Of a DNA stretch of 64,000 bases, positions 54,264-63,479 are shown in pieces (position 1 is the first letter of the stretch; the number at the start of each line of letters is the position of its first letter). Made by a program: the position numbers and the translations under genes. This DNA is from F22 sp963678855 (GTDB lineage: Bacteria > Bacteroidota > Bacteroidia > Bacteroidales > Bacteroidaceae): positions 1,550,001-1,614,000 of the forward strand of contig OY787448.1 of assembly GCA_963678855.1 (NCBI GenBank), in the 5' to 3' direction. The notes under the pieces are model-generated. The model had not been told where the DNA came from, searched no databases, and saw nothing but the letters and a program-made list of their open reading frames with translations.

Positions 54264-55814
54264 ATGAACAAAAAAATATTAATTGGCGCATTCGCTTTGT
54301 TAGCCGTATTCGGTACAGCGTGTGACGACCACTTGGATGTAAACCATGACCCTAACGTATTGGGTGAGCTACCTGATGCATCTGTTGTTCTTCCTGCAGC
54401 CGAATTGAATCTAGCCAACACATTGATGGGTTGGGAATTTGGTTTTGAAGGCGGTTTCTGGTCTGAATATTGGACACAAACATACGATGCGTCTCAATTT
54501 AAGACTCTATGTCAATATGAGTCTCAATCTGCTGCTACGGCATACAACAACTTGACTGCTGGTGTATTGATGGATTTGAAGACCATCAAAGAAATGACTG
54601 CAGAAAACAATAAAGGCTTGTACTATATTTCCGAAGCACTATCTATCTATACATGGCAAATGATAGTAGATATGTGGGGGGATATTCCTTACACAGAAGC
54701 CTTAAAAGGTGGAGAAAGTATCCTTAGCCCAGTATTTGATGATGATGAAGAAATTTACAGTGACCTAATGACTCGTATTGATGCTCTATTGGCAATGGAC
54801 TTGTCTAGTGCCTCTGTAGACGGTACATACGATGTCATTTTTGGAGGTGACCTAGCAAAATGGCAACAATTTGCAGCTTCTGTAAAATTGAAGCTGATTA
54901 TGCGCCAAGCTGAAACATCAGGATACAGTGCATCTTCAACAGTTGCCTTTATAGAAGCGAATGAATTCTTGACTGCTAAAAGTGCTATGATTCCTGCTGC
55001 GACTTGGAGTAACGATCAAGAAGGAAAGCGCCACCCTATGATGGAATTTGAAAAAGGTGGTGCAGGTTACCTAGATCAAAATGTAATCGGTTGCCAAAGC
55101 TTTATCAATTATCTAACTGTTGGTAGTGACCCACGTTTGGATGTATACTTTAATGCTACAGCTTCTGATGGCCATCACGAAGGTGCATTCTTCGGTGATT
55201 TCGAATCTAAAGAAGATACTGATGGTGACGGTACAGACGATACTGACGAAGATTATAGTCAACCTGATTTCAGCAGTACACAAGACTTGATGTTTATGTC
55301 TGCATGGGAAGTAAACTTCTTTATCGCGGAAGCTTATGCTCGTAATGGCAATAGCGATCAAGCTAAAGCATACTACGAAGCAGGTGTGAAAGCTTCTTTG
55401 GAACAAAATGGTATCACTGACTTCTCTATTCTTGATGGATATGCAGAATGGACAGACGGTACTGTTGATGAAGAAGTGAAGCAAATCATGATGCAAAAGT
55501 GGGTTGCAAACTGCAACTACCAACACATTGAGTCTTGGTTGGAACGTAATCGTACGAAATTCCCTGAAATTTGGGATAGAGATATCAAGGTAGACCGTAG
55601 TGGTGCATACACTGCTTATATTGGAAGTGTAAACACTGCAGGCTTCCAAGGCTATCTAACGATTTCAGTAGTTGGACGTGGTACACTTAGTGGCAAACTT
55701 CCTACTCTTCTTATCTATCCTACAAGCATTACACAACGTAATTCAAATGCTCCTGACAACCGTTCAACTCTAAGTGAAGGAAAAGCTTGGTGGAACCAAA
55801 AGGGTGGATTGTAA
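54264..55814 (+). CDS. SusD-like outer-membrane lipoprotein (SusD-like_2 type)
   Basis: The SusD partner of the preceding transporter. Its signal peptide ends VFGTAC, followed by DDHLDVNHDPN, the SusD-like_2 opening and also an acidic surface signal. An acidic Asp-rich loop (ESKEDTDGDGTDDTDEDY) around residues 315-332 resembles a Ca2+-binding loop and is unusual. The C-terminal half has the TPR helices and NIERNRTKFPE-like region (SWLERNRTKFPEIW). 516 residues, starting 18 bases after susC. Confidence 0.9.
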   Translation: MNKKILIGAFALLAVFGTACDDHLDVNHDPNVLGELPDASVVLPAAELNLANTLMGWEFGFEGGFWSEYWTQTYDASQFKTLCQYESQSAATAYNNLTAGVLMDLKTIKEMTAENNKGLYYISEALSIYTWQMIVDMWGDIPYTEALKGGESILSPVFDDDEEIYSDLMTRIDALLAMDLSSASVDGTYDVIFGGDLAKWQQFAASVKLKLIMRQAETSGYSASSTVAFIEANEFLTAKSAMIPAATWSNDQEGKRHPMMEFEKGGAGYLDQNVIGCQSFINYLTVGSDPRLDVYFNATASDGHHEGAFFGDFESKEDTDGDGTDDTDEDYSQPDFSSTQDLMFMSAWEVNFFIAEAYARNGNSDQAKAYYEAGVKASLEQNGITDFSILDGYAEWTDGTVDEEVKQIMMQKWVANCNYQHIESWLERNRTKFPEIWDRDIKVDRSGAYTAYIGSVNTAGFQGYLTISVVGRGTLSGKLPTLLIYPTSITQRNSNAPDNRSTLSEGKAWWNQKGGL

Positions 55815-55845
55815 TCAAATTGTTTAATATCAAACAGAAAGAACA

Positions 55846-56574
55846 ATGAAAAAAAATATATTACTCCTATCATTCCTTTCAGTTCTAATGGGATTTGGGT
55901 TTGTTTCGTGTGAAGAAGGCGATCACAACGTTTCTAACACGTTACATTTCGAAATCGTAGACGGCGAGGAATATATTTCAGCAATCGGAAACGATTATGT
56001 TGAGCCAGGTGTCTATGTAACATACAAAGGTGAAAACATTAGCTCTGAAGTAACAATATCAGGTGAAGTTGACGGACACACAATTGGTGTTTATAATGTA
56101 CACTACACATTGGCAATTGATGGCATCAATATTGAAAGAGATCGTACAGTGTATGTATGTGACCCTACGGTAACTACTGACATCTCTGGTAAATATACAG
56201 TCGCAGAAGGTTCTCATGGAATAGCAAGAGATGGCAATGATTATGAAATTTCTGGCTACAAAGTGACCATTTCTAAGATTGCTCCAGGCTTCTTCGCTAT
56301 CGATAAACTTCTAGGTGGTTTCGATTTGGAATTCTGGTATGGAAACAACTATGCTTTCCTAGCATACAATGCAAACATTCAGTTGACAACAGAAAATGAA
56401 ATTAAGCTAGTAGCTATGACTCAAGCATACTGGGATGATGGCTACGGTGTTTCAACTGAGATTATTGAAGGAAATTTTAATCCTGAGAATAATGAGATTT
56501 ATCTTGAAACCGCTGTACCAAGGAGTGCAAGTTCGCTTAGATCAATATATATTACTCTAACTAAAAACGACTAA
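55846..56574 (+). CDS. DUF5012/DUF5011-like Ig-fold lipoprotein
   Basis: A signal peptide ends GFGFVSC, followed by EEGDHN (surface-type). Residues ~35-115 are an Ig-like module in which GNDYVEPGVYVTYKGENIS is the DUF5011/5012 pattern. The C-terminal ~125 residues are a second beta-rich domain (FDLEFWYGNNYAFLAYN). It lies 31 bases after susD and 3 bases before the next lipoprotein gene. Probably a surface glycan-binding protein in the SusE/F position; the ligand is unknown. Confidence 0.75.
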   Translation: MKKNILLLSFLSVLMGFGFVSCEEGDHNVSNTLHFEIVDGEEYISAIGNDYVEPGVYVTYKGENISSEVTISGEVDGHTIGVYNVHYTLAIDGINIERDRTVYVCDPTVTTDISGKYTVAEGSHGIARDGNDYEISGYKVTISKIAPGFFAIDKLLGGFDLEFWYGNNYAFLAYNANIQLTTENEIKLVAMTQAYWDDGYGVSTEIIEGNFNPENNEIYLETAVPRSASSLRSIYITLTKND

Positions 56575-56577
56575 ACA

Positions 56578-57261
56578 ATGAAGAAGTTATTATATACAGC
56601 ATTAGCAGTTGTTGCTTTAGGCTTGACATCATGCCTTCCAGACAGCGATGATGCAGATGTGTGGAAGAGCCAAAATATTGACTACTCAGGCACATACCTA
56701 TATGCGTTGCTTGACGCAAGCGACAATTCAGAAATAGCAGGCATGAGTAGTAGTGCAGCACTAGAGATTTATAATACTGCCAGCGATGAGCGCAATGTAT
56801 TATGGTTCTACGATCACGAAAAGCGTGTTGAATTCAAAGTTAAGCAAAACCTAACAGGTTCTCCAGTAGACTTCGCAAGTGTTTCTTCTGTATTTGCAGA
56901 TTTGAATGACAATGAAGTTGTTATTAAACAGATGCCAGATGGTGAACCAGATGCTGCAGGTCTTACAGTAGTTGAACCTCGTGAAAGCGTACGCATTTCT
57001 ATCGAAGAAGGTAAAATTCTTAAAGATGCTGCCACTTCAAAAGGTGGTAATGTATGCGACAGCTTGTACATCAGACTTAAAACTTATGGTGGCAATGTAC
57101 GATTTGTCAGCGTAGAAAAACCTGAATCAGAATGGGCTAAGCCAGGTGTTCCTGAGTATAAGTACATTTTTGATACGGTAGTTGATCACGATGCATCAAC
57201 AGACGCTGAATATATTTTGAGCGGTCACCGTTACACAGGTTTTGACGAAGACCATTATTAG
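56578..57261 (+). CDS. Small surface lipoprotein, possibly Lipid_bd/SusE-F position
   Basis: A signal peptide ends LGLTSC, followed by LPDSDDAD (surface-export signal). The ~200-residue body is beta-rich, starting near NIDYSGTYLYALLDASD, and could be a lipocalin-like lipid-binding-type domain, but I am not sure of the family. It ends the four-gene operon, before a strong terminator. No enzyme motif is seen. Confidence 0.65.
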   Translation: MKKLLYTALAVVALGLTSCLPDSDDADVWKSQNIDYSGTYLYALLDASDNSEIAGMSSSAALEIYNTASDERNVLWFYDHEKRVEFKVKQNLTGSPVDFASVSSVFADLNDNEVVIKQMPDGEPDAAGLTVVEPRESVRISIEEGKILKDAATSKGGNVCDSLYIRLKTYGGNVRFVSVEKPESEWAKPGVPEYKYIFDTVVDHDASTDAEYILSGHRYTGFDEDHY

Positions 57262-57355
57262 AATAATTCTCTCTCTGTATAAGTATTACTAGGTGCTTTC
57301 CAGCACTAAGTCTATATAATAGGTGCTTTAGGCACCAAGTTAATACACTATTTAA

Positions 57356-57386
57356 AAGAGGGCGTGTCGTTGAGACACGCCCTCTT
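57356..57386 (+). terminator. Intrinsic terminator after the susCD-2 operon
   Basis: A perfect 13-bp stem (57356-57368 with 57374-57386) and a 5-nt loop, 94 bases after the last stop. Two smaller repeated hairpin-like units built on AGGTGCTTT lie just before it (57290-57340). Confidence 0.8.
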
Positions 57387-57402
57387 ATCATGTTTTCCCT
57401 TG

Positions 57403-57552
57403 CGTAAAGGCATACAAGGAGAAGGTTATGTTTATTTTGCCGTTTTTGTTAGTTTAGATACAGGAAAAGTTACCGACATTGTGTTTAAATTTGGAAAGAA
57501 CTCAACAGTTGCACAAGCTTCTATAAGTAGAGGATTTGTCCGTACGAATTAG
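57403..57552 (+). pseudogene. Possible remnant of a TonB C-terminal domain protein
   Basis: A short frame reads RKGIQGEGYVYFAVFVSLDT then GKVTDIVFKFGKN and ends at 57550-57552. The GIQGxxxVxFxVxxDGxVTD pattern is that of TonB/energy-transducer C-termini. There is no start, signal or membrane helix, and it begins just after the operon terminator. The match is weak and the fragment may be chance. Confidence 0.3.
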
Positions 57553-57593
57553 TAACCTTCACGCTTATTTTATACAACTATAGTACACGTTAT

Positions 57594-57628
57594 AACTCCC
57601 ATTCTTGCTTTTGCCAAGAATGGGAGTT
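57594..57628. terminator. Hairpin, likely terminator
   Basis: A perfect 14-bp stem (57594-57607 with 57615-57628) and a 7-nt loop, with T-rich bases after it. It does not follow a recognised gene except the TonB-like remnant. Confidence 0.65.
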
Positions 57629-57905
57629 GTTTATATGCACATACTCCTACAACTTACATTTTGTAAGCAATTAAATGAGATTACACCCACACACGAATTG
57701 ACCTATATCAAGAAGTAGCACTTTTTCCACAGAAATAGTTTTTCAGGCAACAAAACGCTAAAAATCAAGCACTTTGATACAAGACATATACAGAAAACTA
57801 AATTATTGACACAAAAACATTGCATAAAAGAGCAAAACAACACATTTTTCAAATGTATACGTCATGCATATCAACACATTACGTATCATAAAGAAAGCTT
57901 CAAGT

Positions 57906-57936
57906 TTTGATTTTTAATAATTATCTTCTATATTTG
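57906..57936 (+). promoter_or_regulatory. Promoter of the third susC operon
   Basis: TTTG (57906-57909), a 19-nt spacer and TATATTTG (57929-57936) match the Bacteroidetes consensus exactly, about 110 bases before the start. Confidence 0.8.
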
Positions 57937-58047
57937 TCCGTTATTGAGAGAAGTAGCCCCTTATACTTACACTTTGATACCTTTACATTGTATATTCGGG
58001 CTACCAGAGAGAATTAGTATTTAGCTTAAATTGTTAAAGAGAGAATT

Positions 58048-61000
58048 ATGAGAAAATTATTGTTTCTCGTGGCACTCCTGTTCGTTGGAATCGGAGCAGC
58101 CATGGCACAAGTGCGCTCTATTCAAGGTACAGTATTGTCTGCTGAAGACGATATGCCTATTATCGGAGCCACAGTCCTAGTTGTTGGTACAAGTCAAGGA
58201 AGTATCACAGACATCGATGGACATTTCGCAATCAACAACATTCCTGCAGATGCCACAACCCTTCGTGTATCATACGTTGGTATGATTCCACAAGAAGTAG
58301 CCATCGCAGAAAACGTAAACGTAGTGCTTAAGGCCAACACACAGCAACTTGACGAAGTAACCGTTGTGGCATATGGTACTGCAAAGAAAAACTCATTGAC
58401 TGGTGCATACAGTGCAGTTAAGGGTGACAAAATCGCAGAAACTCCAGCCACTTCATTCGAAAAGGCCCTTCAAGGTCAAGCAGCTGGTGTGCAAATCCAA
58501 TCGACTTCTGGTCAACCAGGTGCGGCTACAACTGTACGTATCCGTGGTATTGGCTCGATCTCAGCATCTTCTACCCCACTGTATGTGATTGATGGTGTAG
58601 CTGTTGCTGCTAGTGATTTATCTAGATTGACAGACAATTCAACAAACCCTCTTTCAAGCTTGAACCCAGCGGATATCGAGTCTGTATCTATCTTGAAAGA
58701 TGCATCTGCAGCTTCTTTGTACGGTTCTCGTGCTGCCAATGGTGTTATCTTGATTACAACAAAAAAGGGTTCTGAAGGTAAAGCAAAAGTAAACTTCAAG
58801 TCTCAATGGTCATGGTCTACTCTACCTAGCCAAGGTTATGACTTGATGAACGCTTCTGAACACTACAAGTTGTATTACCAAGGTTTCTACAATGAAGGTC
58901 TTGCTAAGAATCAAGCAGAAACTGATCCTACAAAACATGTAGACCCTTCTACTTATGCTAATGGAAAAACTCAAGGTATCTATGGTTCTAACCCATACAA
59001 CATGGCTAACCCACTAACAGGTGCTAATGGCAACGTTGCAGAAGGTGCAGCCCTTCGCTATGACTCAGACTGGTTAGATAGTTTTTACAGCACAGCCATG
59101 TCTCAACAGTATGACCTAAGCGTAAGTGGTGGTAACAAAGACATCAAGTACTTTATGTCTATGGGTTACCTTGACCAAGATGGTATCGCCAAAGGTTCTG
59201 ATTACGAGCGTTACTCTGGTCGTGCCAACATCTCTGGTAAAGTAAACGAGTGGATGAGTATGGGTATCAACTCTACCTACTCGTTGTCAAAGCAAAACTC
59301 TGCACTTGGTGGTACAGGTGGTGCTTCAGGTCTATACCAAGCGTTGAATGTACCAAACACTGTACCTATCTATGTATACGACGCAGATGGCAAAATCGCT
59401 CGTGACGCTAAAGGACAAAAGGTTTACAACTACGAAAACCCTATCTTTAATGACATGAACGGTATTGCCTTTGCTGAGCAAGACAAGTACTTCACTGAGA
59501 CTACTCGTGCTATTGTAAACCCATATATTGACTTCAATATCTACGGTGTAAAATGGCATACAAGCATGTCATATGACTACTTGAACCTAAACGAAACTCA
59601 ATGGTACAACACAGAGCACGGTAATGGCGCATCTGCTGATGGTCGTTTGAAGCGTTACTCTACTTGGAACAAGAACTTTGGTTTGACATCTACATTGAAC
59701 TACTTGTTCTCTGTGCAAGAAGACCACCACTTCAACCTATTGGCTGGTTACGAAGTCAACAAGACTGTTCAAGAATACATCGAATCACAAGGTATCAAAT
59801 TTCCAGGTGGCATGCAGTCACTAACTGCTGCAGCAACTCCTGACCAAGTGAAAGGTACTAAAGATAGAGAACGTATGATCTCTTATCTTGGTCGTATCAA
59901 CTACGACTATATGAACCGCTATTTCGCATCATTCAGCATGCGTACAGATGGTTCTTCACGTTTTGCCCCTGGTAACAAATGGGGTAACTTCTGGAGTCTT
60001 GGTTTGAACTGGCGTTTGAGCGAAGAAGCGTTCATGAAAGATATCACTTGGATTAACGATATGAAGGTACGCGCTAGTTACGGTACTTCTGGTAACAAAT
60101 CTGGTAGTGGTTACTACGGTTACTATGGACTATATACAATCAAAGCATACAATGGTAGTTTGGCTACTTACCACTCACAATTCTCTAACGATGAATTGAC
60201 TTGGGAGAAGGCTAAGAACTTGAATATCGGTGTAGACTTTAGCTTGTTCAACAACCGTCTATCTGGTAGCGTAGAATACTACCACAAGCTATCTGATGAC
60301 TTGCTTCTTCAACGCCCTATGGCTGGCAGTACTGGTCTAGACGAAGTTCTAAGAAACGTTGGTGAAATGCGCAACCAAGGTGTGGAATTGTCTTTGACTA
60401 GCACAAACTTGGAAACAGCGAACTTCTCATGGTCTACCAACTTCAATGCATCGTACAACCAAAACGAAATCACCAAGTATCCACAAGAGATGGAAATCGA
60501 TGGTTCTAAGATACGTCAAGAAGGTTACAGCATATACGAATTCTATATGCAAGAATGGGCTGGTGTTGATCCGAACAATGGTGATCCACTTTGGTACTAC
60601 GACGAAACTGATGCTGATGGCAAAACAGTGCGTAAGACTACAAATGAATATTCTAAAGCAGACAGATACCGTGTAGGCGATGCCTTACCAGTAGTATACG
60701 GTGCATTAACAAACAGCTTCTCATATAAAAACTTTGATTTCTCGTTTATGTTGAGCTATAGTTTTGGTGGTAAAGTATATGATTCTGCAGAGTCATCATT
60801 GATGAATGACGGTAATGATTCTCCGCATCAAGCAATCACTAACCAATTTGATTCTTGGACTCCAGAGAACCCAACTGCAAGCAATCCAATCTTCATGCCA
60901 AACAACCAAAACAACTCGAATAGCATGAGCACTCGTTTCTTGCACGATGCAGACAATATCAAATTGAAAAATATCAATGTAAGTTACAACCTACCGAAGC

Positions 61001-61188
61001 CACTTGTCGAAAAACTACAACTTGGTGGTGTACGTGTATTCGCATCAATGGAGAATATTTACACTTGGAATCTTGATAAAGATTTTGAAGGCTACGACGT
61101 AGAACTTGGTGGTGCAAATGGAATTGTAAGAGCTGGTACCGTGCCACTTACTCGTACAGTACTATGCGGTGTAAATGTCAACTTCTAA
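58048..61188 (+). CDS. SusC-like TonB-dependent transporter
   Basis: An outer-membrane importer of 1046 residues. The signal peptide ends GAAMAQ. The carboxypeptidase-like domain (GTVLSAEDDMPIIGATVLVV) is very like that of the transporter at 51072 (same SAED, VLVVGT, ATTLRVSYVGM), so the two N-termini are close paralogues. Then come EVTVVAYGTAKK, the plug with SLYGSRAANGVILITTKKG, and the barrel ending LCGVNVNF. No STN domain. It is followed after 28 bases by susD. The barrel is quite different from the other two, so a different substrate is expected. Confidence 0.93.
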   Translation: MRKLLFLVALLFVGIGAAMAQVRSIQGTVLSAEDDMPIIGATVLVVGTSQGSITDIDGHFAINNIPADATTLRVSYVGMIPQEVAIAENVNVVLKANTQQLDEVTVVAYGTAKKNSLTGAYSAVKGDKIAETPATSFEKALQGQAAGVQIQSTSGQPGAATTVRIRGIGSISASSTPLYVIDGVAVAASDLSRLTDNSTNPLSSLNPADIESVSILKDASAASLYGSRAANGVILITTKKGSEGKAKVNFKSQWSWSTLPSQGYDLMNASEHYKLYYQGFYNEGLAKNQAETDPTKHVDPSTYANGKTQGIYGSNPYNMANPLTGANGNVAEGAALRYDSDWLDSFYSTAMSQQYDLSVSGGNKDIKYFMSMGYLDQDGIAKGSDYERYSGRANISGKVNEWMSMGINSTYSLSKQNSALGGTGGASGLYQALNVPNTVPIYVYDADGKIARDAKGQKVYNYENPIFNDMNGIAFAEQDKYFTETTRAIVNPYIDFNIYGVKWHTSMSYDYLNLNETQWYNTEHGNGASADGRLKRYSTWNKNFGLTSTLNYLFSVQEDHHFNLLAGYEVNKTVQEYIESQGIKFPGGMQSLTAAATPDQVKGTKDRERMISYLGRINYDYMNRYFASFSMRTDGSSRFAPGNKWGNFWSLGLNWRLSEEAFMKDITWINDMKVRASYGTSGNKSGSGYYGYYGLYTIKAYNGSLATYHSQFSNDELTWEKAKNLNIGVDFSLFNNRLSGSVEYYHKLSDDLLLQRPMAGSTGLDEVLRNVGEMRNQGVELSLTSTNLETANFSWSTNFNASYNQNEITKYPQEMEIDGSKIRQEGYSIYEFYMQEWAGVDPNNGDPLWYYDETDADGKTVRKTTNEYSKADRYRVGDALPVVYGALTNSFSYKNFDFSFMLSYSFGGKVYDSAESSLMNDGNDSPHQAITNQFDSWTPENPTASNPIFMPNNQNNSNSMSTRFLHDADNIKLKNINVSYNLPKPLVEKLQLGGVRVFASMENIYTWNLDKDFEGYDVELGGANGIVRAGTVPLTRTVLCGVNVNF

Positions 61189-61216
61189 ACAATCACTTCT
61201 TAAATAGCAAAATATA

Positions 61217-62692
61217 ATGAGAAGAATTAAAAATATCATGCTAGCTGTAGCCTCCGTAGCGGCGCTATCAGCTTGTAGCAGCGACTATCTTGAAGTCGCA
61301 CCTCAAGATAAAATTAGCGATGCTTCAGCTTTTAAAGATTTAAAGTCAGCTCAAAACGTGCTTCGTGGATGTTATGAATGGATGCACAATGGCTGGGTAT
61401 CTATGTACCTTGATACATATATGTTCTTTATGCCAGATGTAATGGGTGACGATGCGGTTACAACTTCTACAGGTAACTACAACCGTTGGAACGAACCTTA
61501 TCAATATAACTTTACAAAAGACAGTGGCTACACAGATGACCCATGGCAAAGTTCATACAGTTTAATACACAACTGTAACGTGATTACAGACTTTATCGAC
61601 CGTCTTCCAGAAGGTGCTGAGCGTGATCAAATCGAAGGTGAAGCAAAAGCACTACGAGCCTATGCTTTCCACTTTTTGATTCGCATGTATGGTAAGCCTG
61701 TATCTGTAGCTCCTGACTCTCCAGGTGTGGTACTACGTATCCATCAAGATAAAGAGCCTATGGGTCGTGCTACAGTACAAGAAGTATATGACCAAATGGT
61801 AGCTGATATCGAAGATGCTTGTACCAAACTAGACGCATCTGGTCGTACTGAAAAGGCATATATTACTGCTCAGGGCGCACACGCTATTGCAGCTCGTATT
61901 TACCTAGACCTAGGAATGAAGAAAGAAGGTGTAGCACACGCTGATGCAGCTGTCAAAGGTGCAACTCTTGTAAGTACTGAAGCTGGTTACGAAGATGTAT
62001 ATGTAACAAACAACTCTGAAACAATTTGGTATTACCCAAGTACATCAGATGATAAAGCATACTACTTGTCTCAAGCATCTTTCTGGTACTATGCAGATGG
62101 GTTTGCAGACGGTGCATACACAGATAAGCAATCTGGTTACAGCTGTCTTTCAGTAACTCGCAATTTGATTGACCTATACGATGATGCGGATATCCGTAAG
62201 CGTGCTAATTTTGCTTGGAATTCTGACACTAACGACTGGTTGGCTCACTACAAGGGTGATAAGAACACGTATATGGTACGTAAAGTACATAGTACAACAG
62301 ACTTCTCACTTGGTGAACACAACTACTTACGTGCCTCTGAGATGTATCTAATCAAAGCAGAATTGCTTGCTGATGCTGGTGAAACTGGTGATGCTAAGGA
62401 TGCGCTTGATATCGTACGTCAAGCTCGTGGACTAGACAAGTACACTGGTAGTGACCTTATTAATGAGATTCAAAACGAACGCCGTCGTGAGCTAGTGTGT
62501 GAAGGTCACCGTTTCTTCGATATCAAACGTCGTGGTCAAGCGTTAAAGCGTACAGGTATCGAAGGTCACTGGGGTAATCCAGTACTAGACCTACCTGCAA
62601 ACTCTGACAAGATGGAGCTTCCAATTCCTCAAGACGAAATCGATGCTAACGATGGTTTGACTGACGAAGATCAAAACCCAGAGTATAAATAA
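61217..62692 (+). CDS. SusD/RagB-family outer-membrane lipoprotein
   Basis: The SusD partner of the preceding transporter, of the classical RagB type and not the SusD-like_2 type of the other two loci. A lipobox ends ALSAC, followed by SSDYLEVAPQDKISD. YLIKAELLADAG, NERRRELVCEGHRFFDIKRRG and a C-terminus of LPIPQDEIDANDG are standard. 491 residues. It is the last gene of a two-gene operon with no enzyme or binding lipoprotein. Confidence 0.92.
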   Translation: MRRIKNIMLAVASVAALSACSSDYLEVAPQDKISDASAFKDLKSAQNVLRGCYEWMHNGWVSMYLDTYMFFMPDVMGDDAVTTSTGNYNRWNEPYQYNFTKDSGYTDDPWQSSYSLIHNCNVITDFIDRLPEGAERDQIEGEAKALRAYAFHFLIRMYGKPVSVAPDSPGVVLRIHQDKEPMGRATVQEVYDQMVADIEDACTKLDASGRTEKAYITAQGAHAIAARIYLDLGMKKEGVAHADAAVKGATLVSTEAGYEDVYVTNNSETIWYYPSTSDDKAYYLSQASFWYYADGFADGAYTDKQSGYSCLSVTRNLIDLYDDADIRKRANFAWNSDTNDWLAHYKGDKNTYMVRKVHSTTDFSLGEHNYLRASEMYLIKAELLADAGETGDAKDALDIVRQARGLDKYTGSDLINEIQNERRRELVCEGHRFFDIKRRGQALKRTGIEGHWGNPVLDLPANSDKMELPIPQDEIDANDGLTDEDQNPEYK

Positions 62693-62719
62693 AGAAGTAG
62701 CATTGCTACTCTACATAAT

Positions 62720-62760
62720 AAAAAAGCGTGTGCAAACAGATGGTTTGCGCACGCTTTTTT
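62720..62760 (+). terminator. Intrinsic terminator after the third susD
   Basis: Arms of about 18 nt with one mismatch around the loop AGATG, ending in a run of T. It starts 27 bases after the stop. Confidence 0.85.
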
Positions 62761-63192
62761 TATTTCCAGAGCTATTCGCCTCCAATTTGTAAGTTCATGA
62801 TAAACGACAATAAGCTTACAGATTGTCAGTTAGACATACAGCTCGTATTTTTCACTCAGAGTATCTAAGGTCCATCCAGAAAAAGAGTCGCTTAAATCGA
62901 AAGAAAACAAGGTCTACGCGGGTGTCAATTTTTCTGTACCGCATACCTTCTTTTAAAAAGGGGTTTAGGAGAGATAAAAATAGGTCTAAAGGCTTCCCGC
63001 ACGGCTGTCGTAGTAATAAGAGCGCGCTCTTATTACTACGACAGTGCGCTCTCAGTACTATGCCAGCGTGCTGTCAGTGGGTAGTAAGTGCGTTTGGAAT
63101 AGGTTGTGACGGAAAAGGAGCTTTTTAGAATTGACATTTTGTCAAAATGCCTCCTATACCTTTTTGATTTTACTTTCGATTTAAAAGGGCGC
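62761..63192. repeat. Gene-free stretch with a 40-bp perfect palindrome and short repeats
   Basis: Bases 63005-63044 form a perfect loop-less palindrome with centre GAGCG/CGCTC. Starting inside its right half, two 22-nt tandem units (63034-63055 and 63056-63077), both beginning TACTA and ending TCAG, match at 17 of 22 positions. A further inverted repeat (TTGACA, TTT, TGTCAA) is at 63131-63145. A 101-codon plus-strand frame at 62823-63128 crosses all this and looks like chance. Function unknown. Confidence 0.75.
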
Positions 63193-63234
63193 AAAAAAAA
63201 TGCGGAAGTTCAAAATATTGAACTTCCGCATTTT
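63193..63234 (-). terminator. Terminator of tRNA-Gln
   Basis: A perfect 17-bp stem (63197-63213 with 63218-63234), a 4-nt loop and, on the minus strand, a run of T. It starts 10 bases after the tRNA 3' end. Confidence 0.85.
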
Positions 63235-63243
63235 GCGATTTAG

Positions 63244-63314
63244 TAGTCCCACCAGGATTCGAACCTAGACAGACAGTACCAAAAACTGTAGTGCTACCAT
63301 TACACCATGGGACT
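63244..63314 (-). tRNA. tRNA-Gln (anticodon TTG)
   Basis: On the minus strand the acceptor arms AGTCCCA (63308-63314) and TGGGACT (63245-63251) pair perfectly. The D arm contains TAATGGTAGCA. The anticodon stem ACAGT/ACTGT encloses the loop TTTTGGT with anticodon TTG, and the T arm contains GGTTCGAATCC. CCA is not encoded. It has its own consensus promoter and terminator. Confidence 0.95.
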
Positions 63315-63345
63315 AAACCTTAGTACTTTCTTTTGGAAAGCGATG

Positions 63346-63376
63346 CAAAGGTAGGGATTTATTCTTAACCTCCAAA
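63346..63376 (-). promoter_or_regulatory. Promoter of tRNA-Gln
   Basis: On the minus strand, TTTG (63373-63376), a 19-nt spacer and TACCTTTG (63346-63353), ending 31 bases upstream of the tRNA 5' end. Confidence 0.8.
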
Positions 63377-63479
63377 ACTTTAGGGTGTTATTTTACACTA
63401 CTTAAGTATTTAATCTCAAAAAGACACCGTTTTAACAAAATGATTCAGTTTTAAGCAGCTAACTCTCAATTTTCTTGCC

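Larger units (their letters stand above)
57553..58047. other. Intergenic region upstream of the third susC
   Basis: No credible gene. It holds a hairpin (57594-57628), an A/T-rich stretch, the promoter at 57906-57936 and a ~110-nt leader. In the leader GTAGCCC (57953-57959) can pair with GGGCTAC (57998-58004). AGAGAGAATTA occurs twice, the second copy just before the start codon. Confidence 0.5.

Noticed and set aside
62823..63128. 101-codon plus-strand frame
   Set aside because: It runs through the 40-bp palindrome and tandem repeats, has no promoter or recognisable composition (many K/R then C/S), and looks like a chance frame in repeat sequence.
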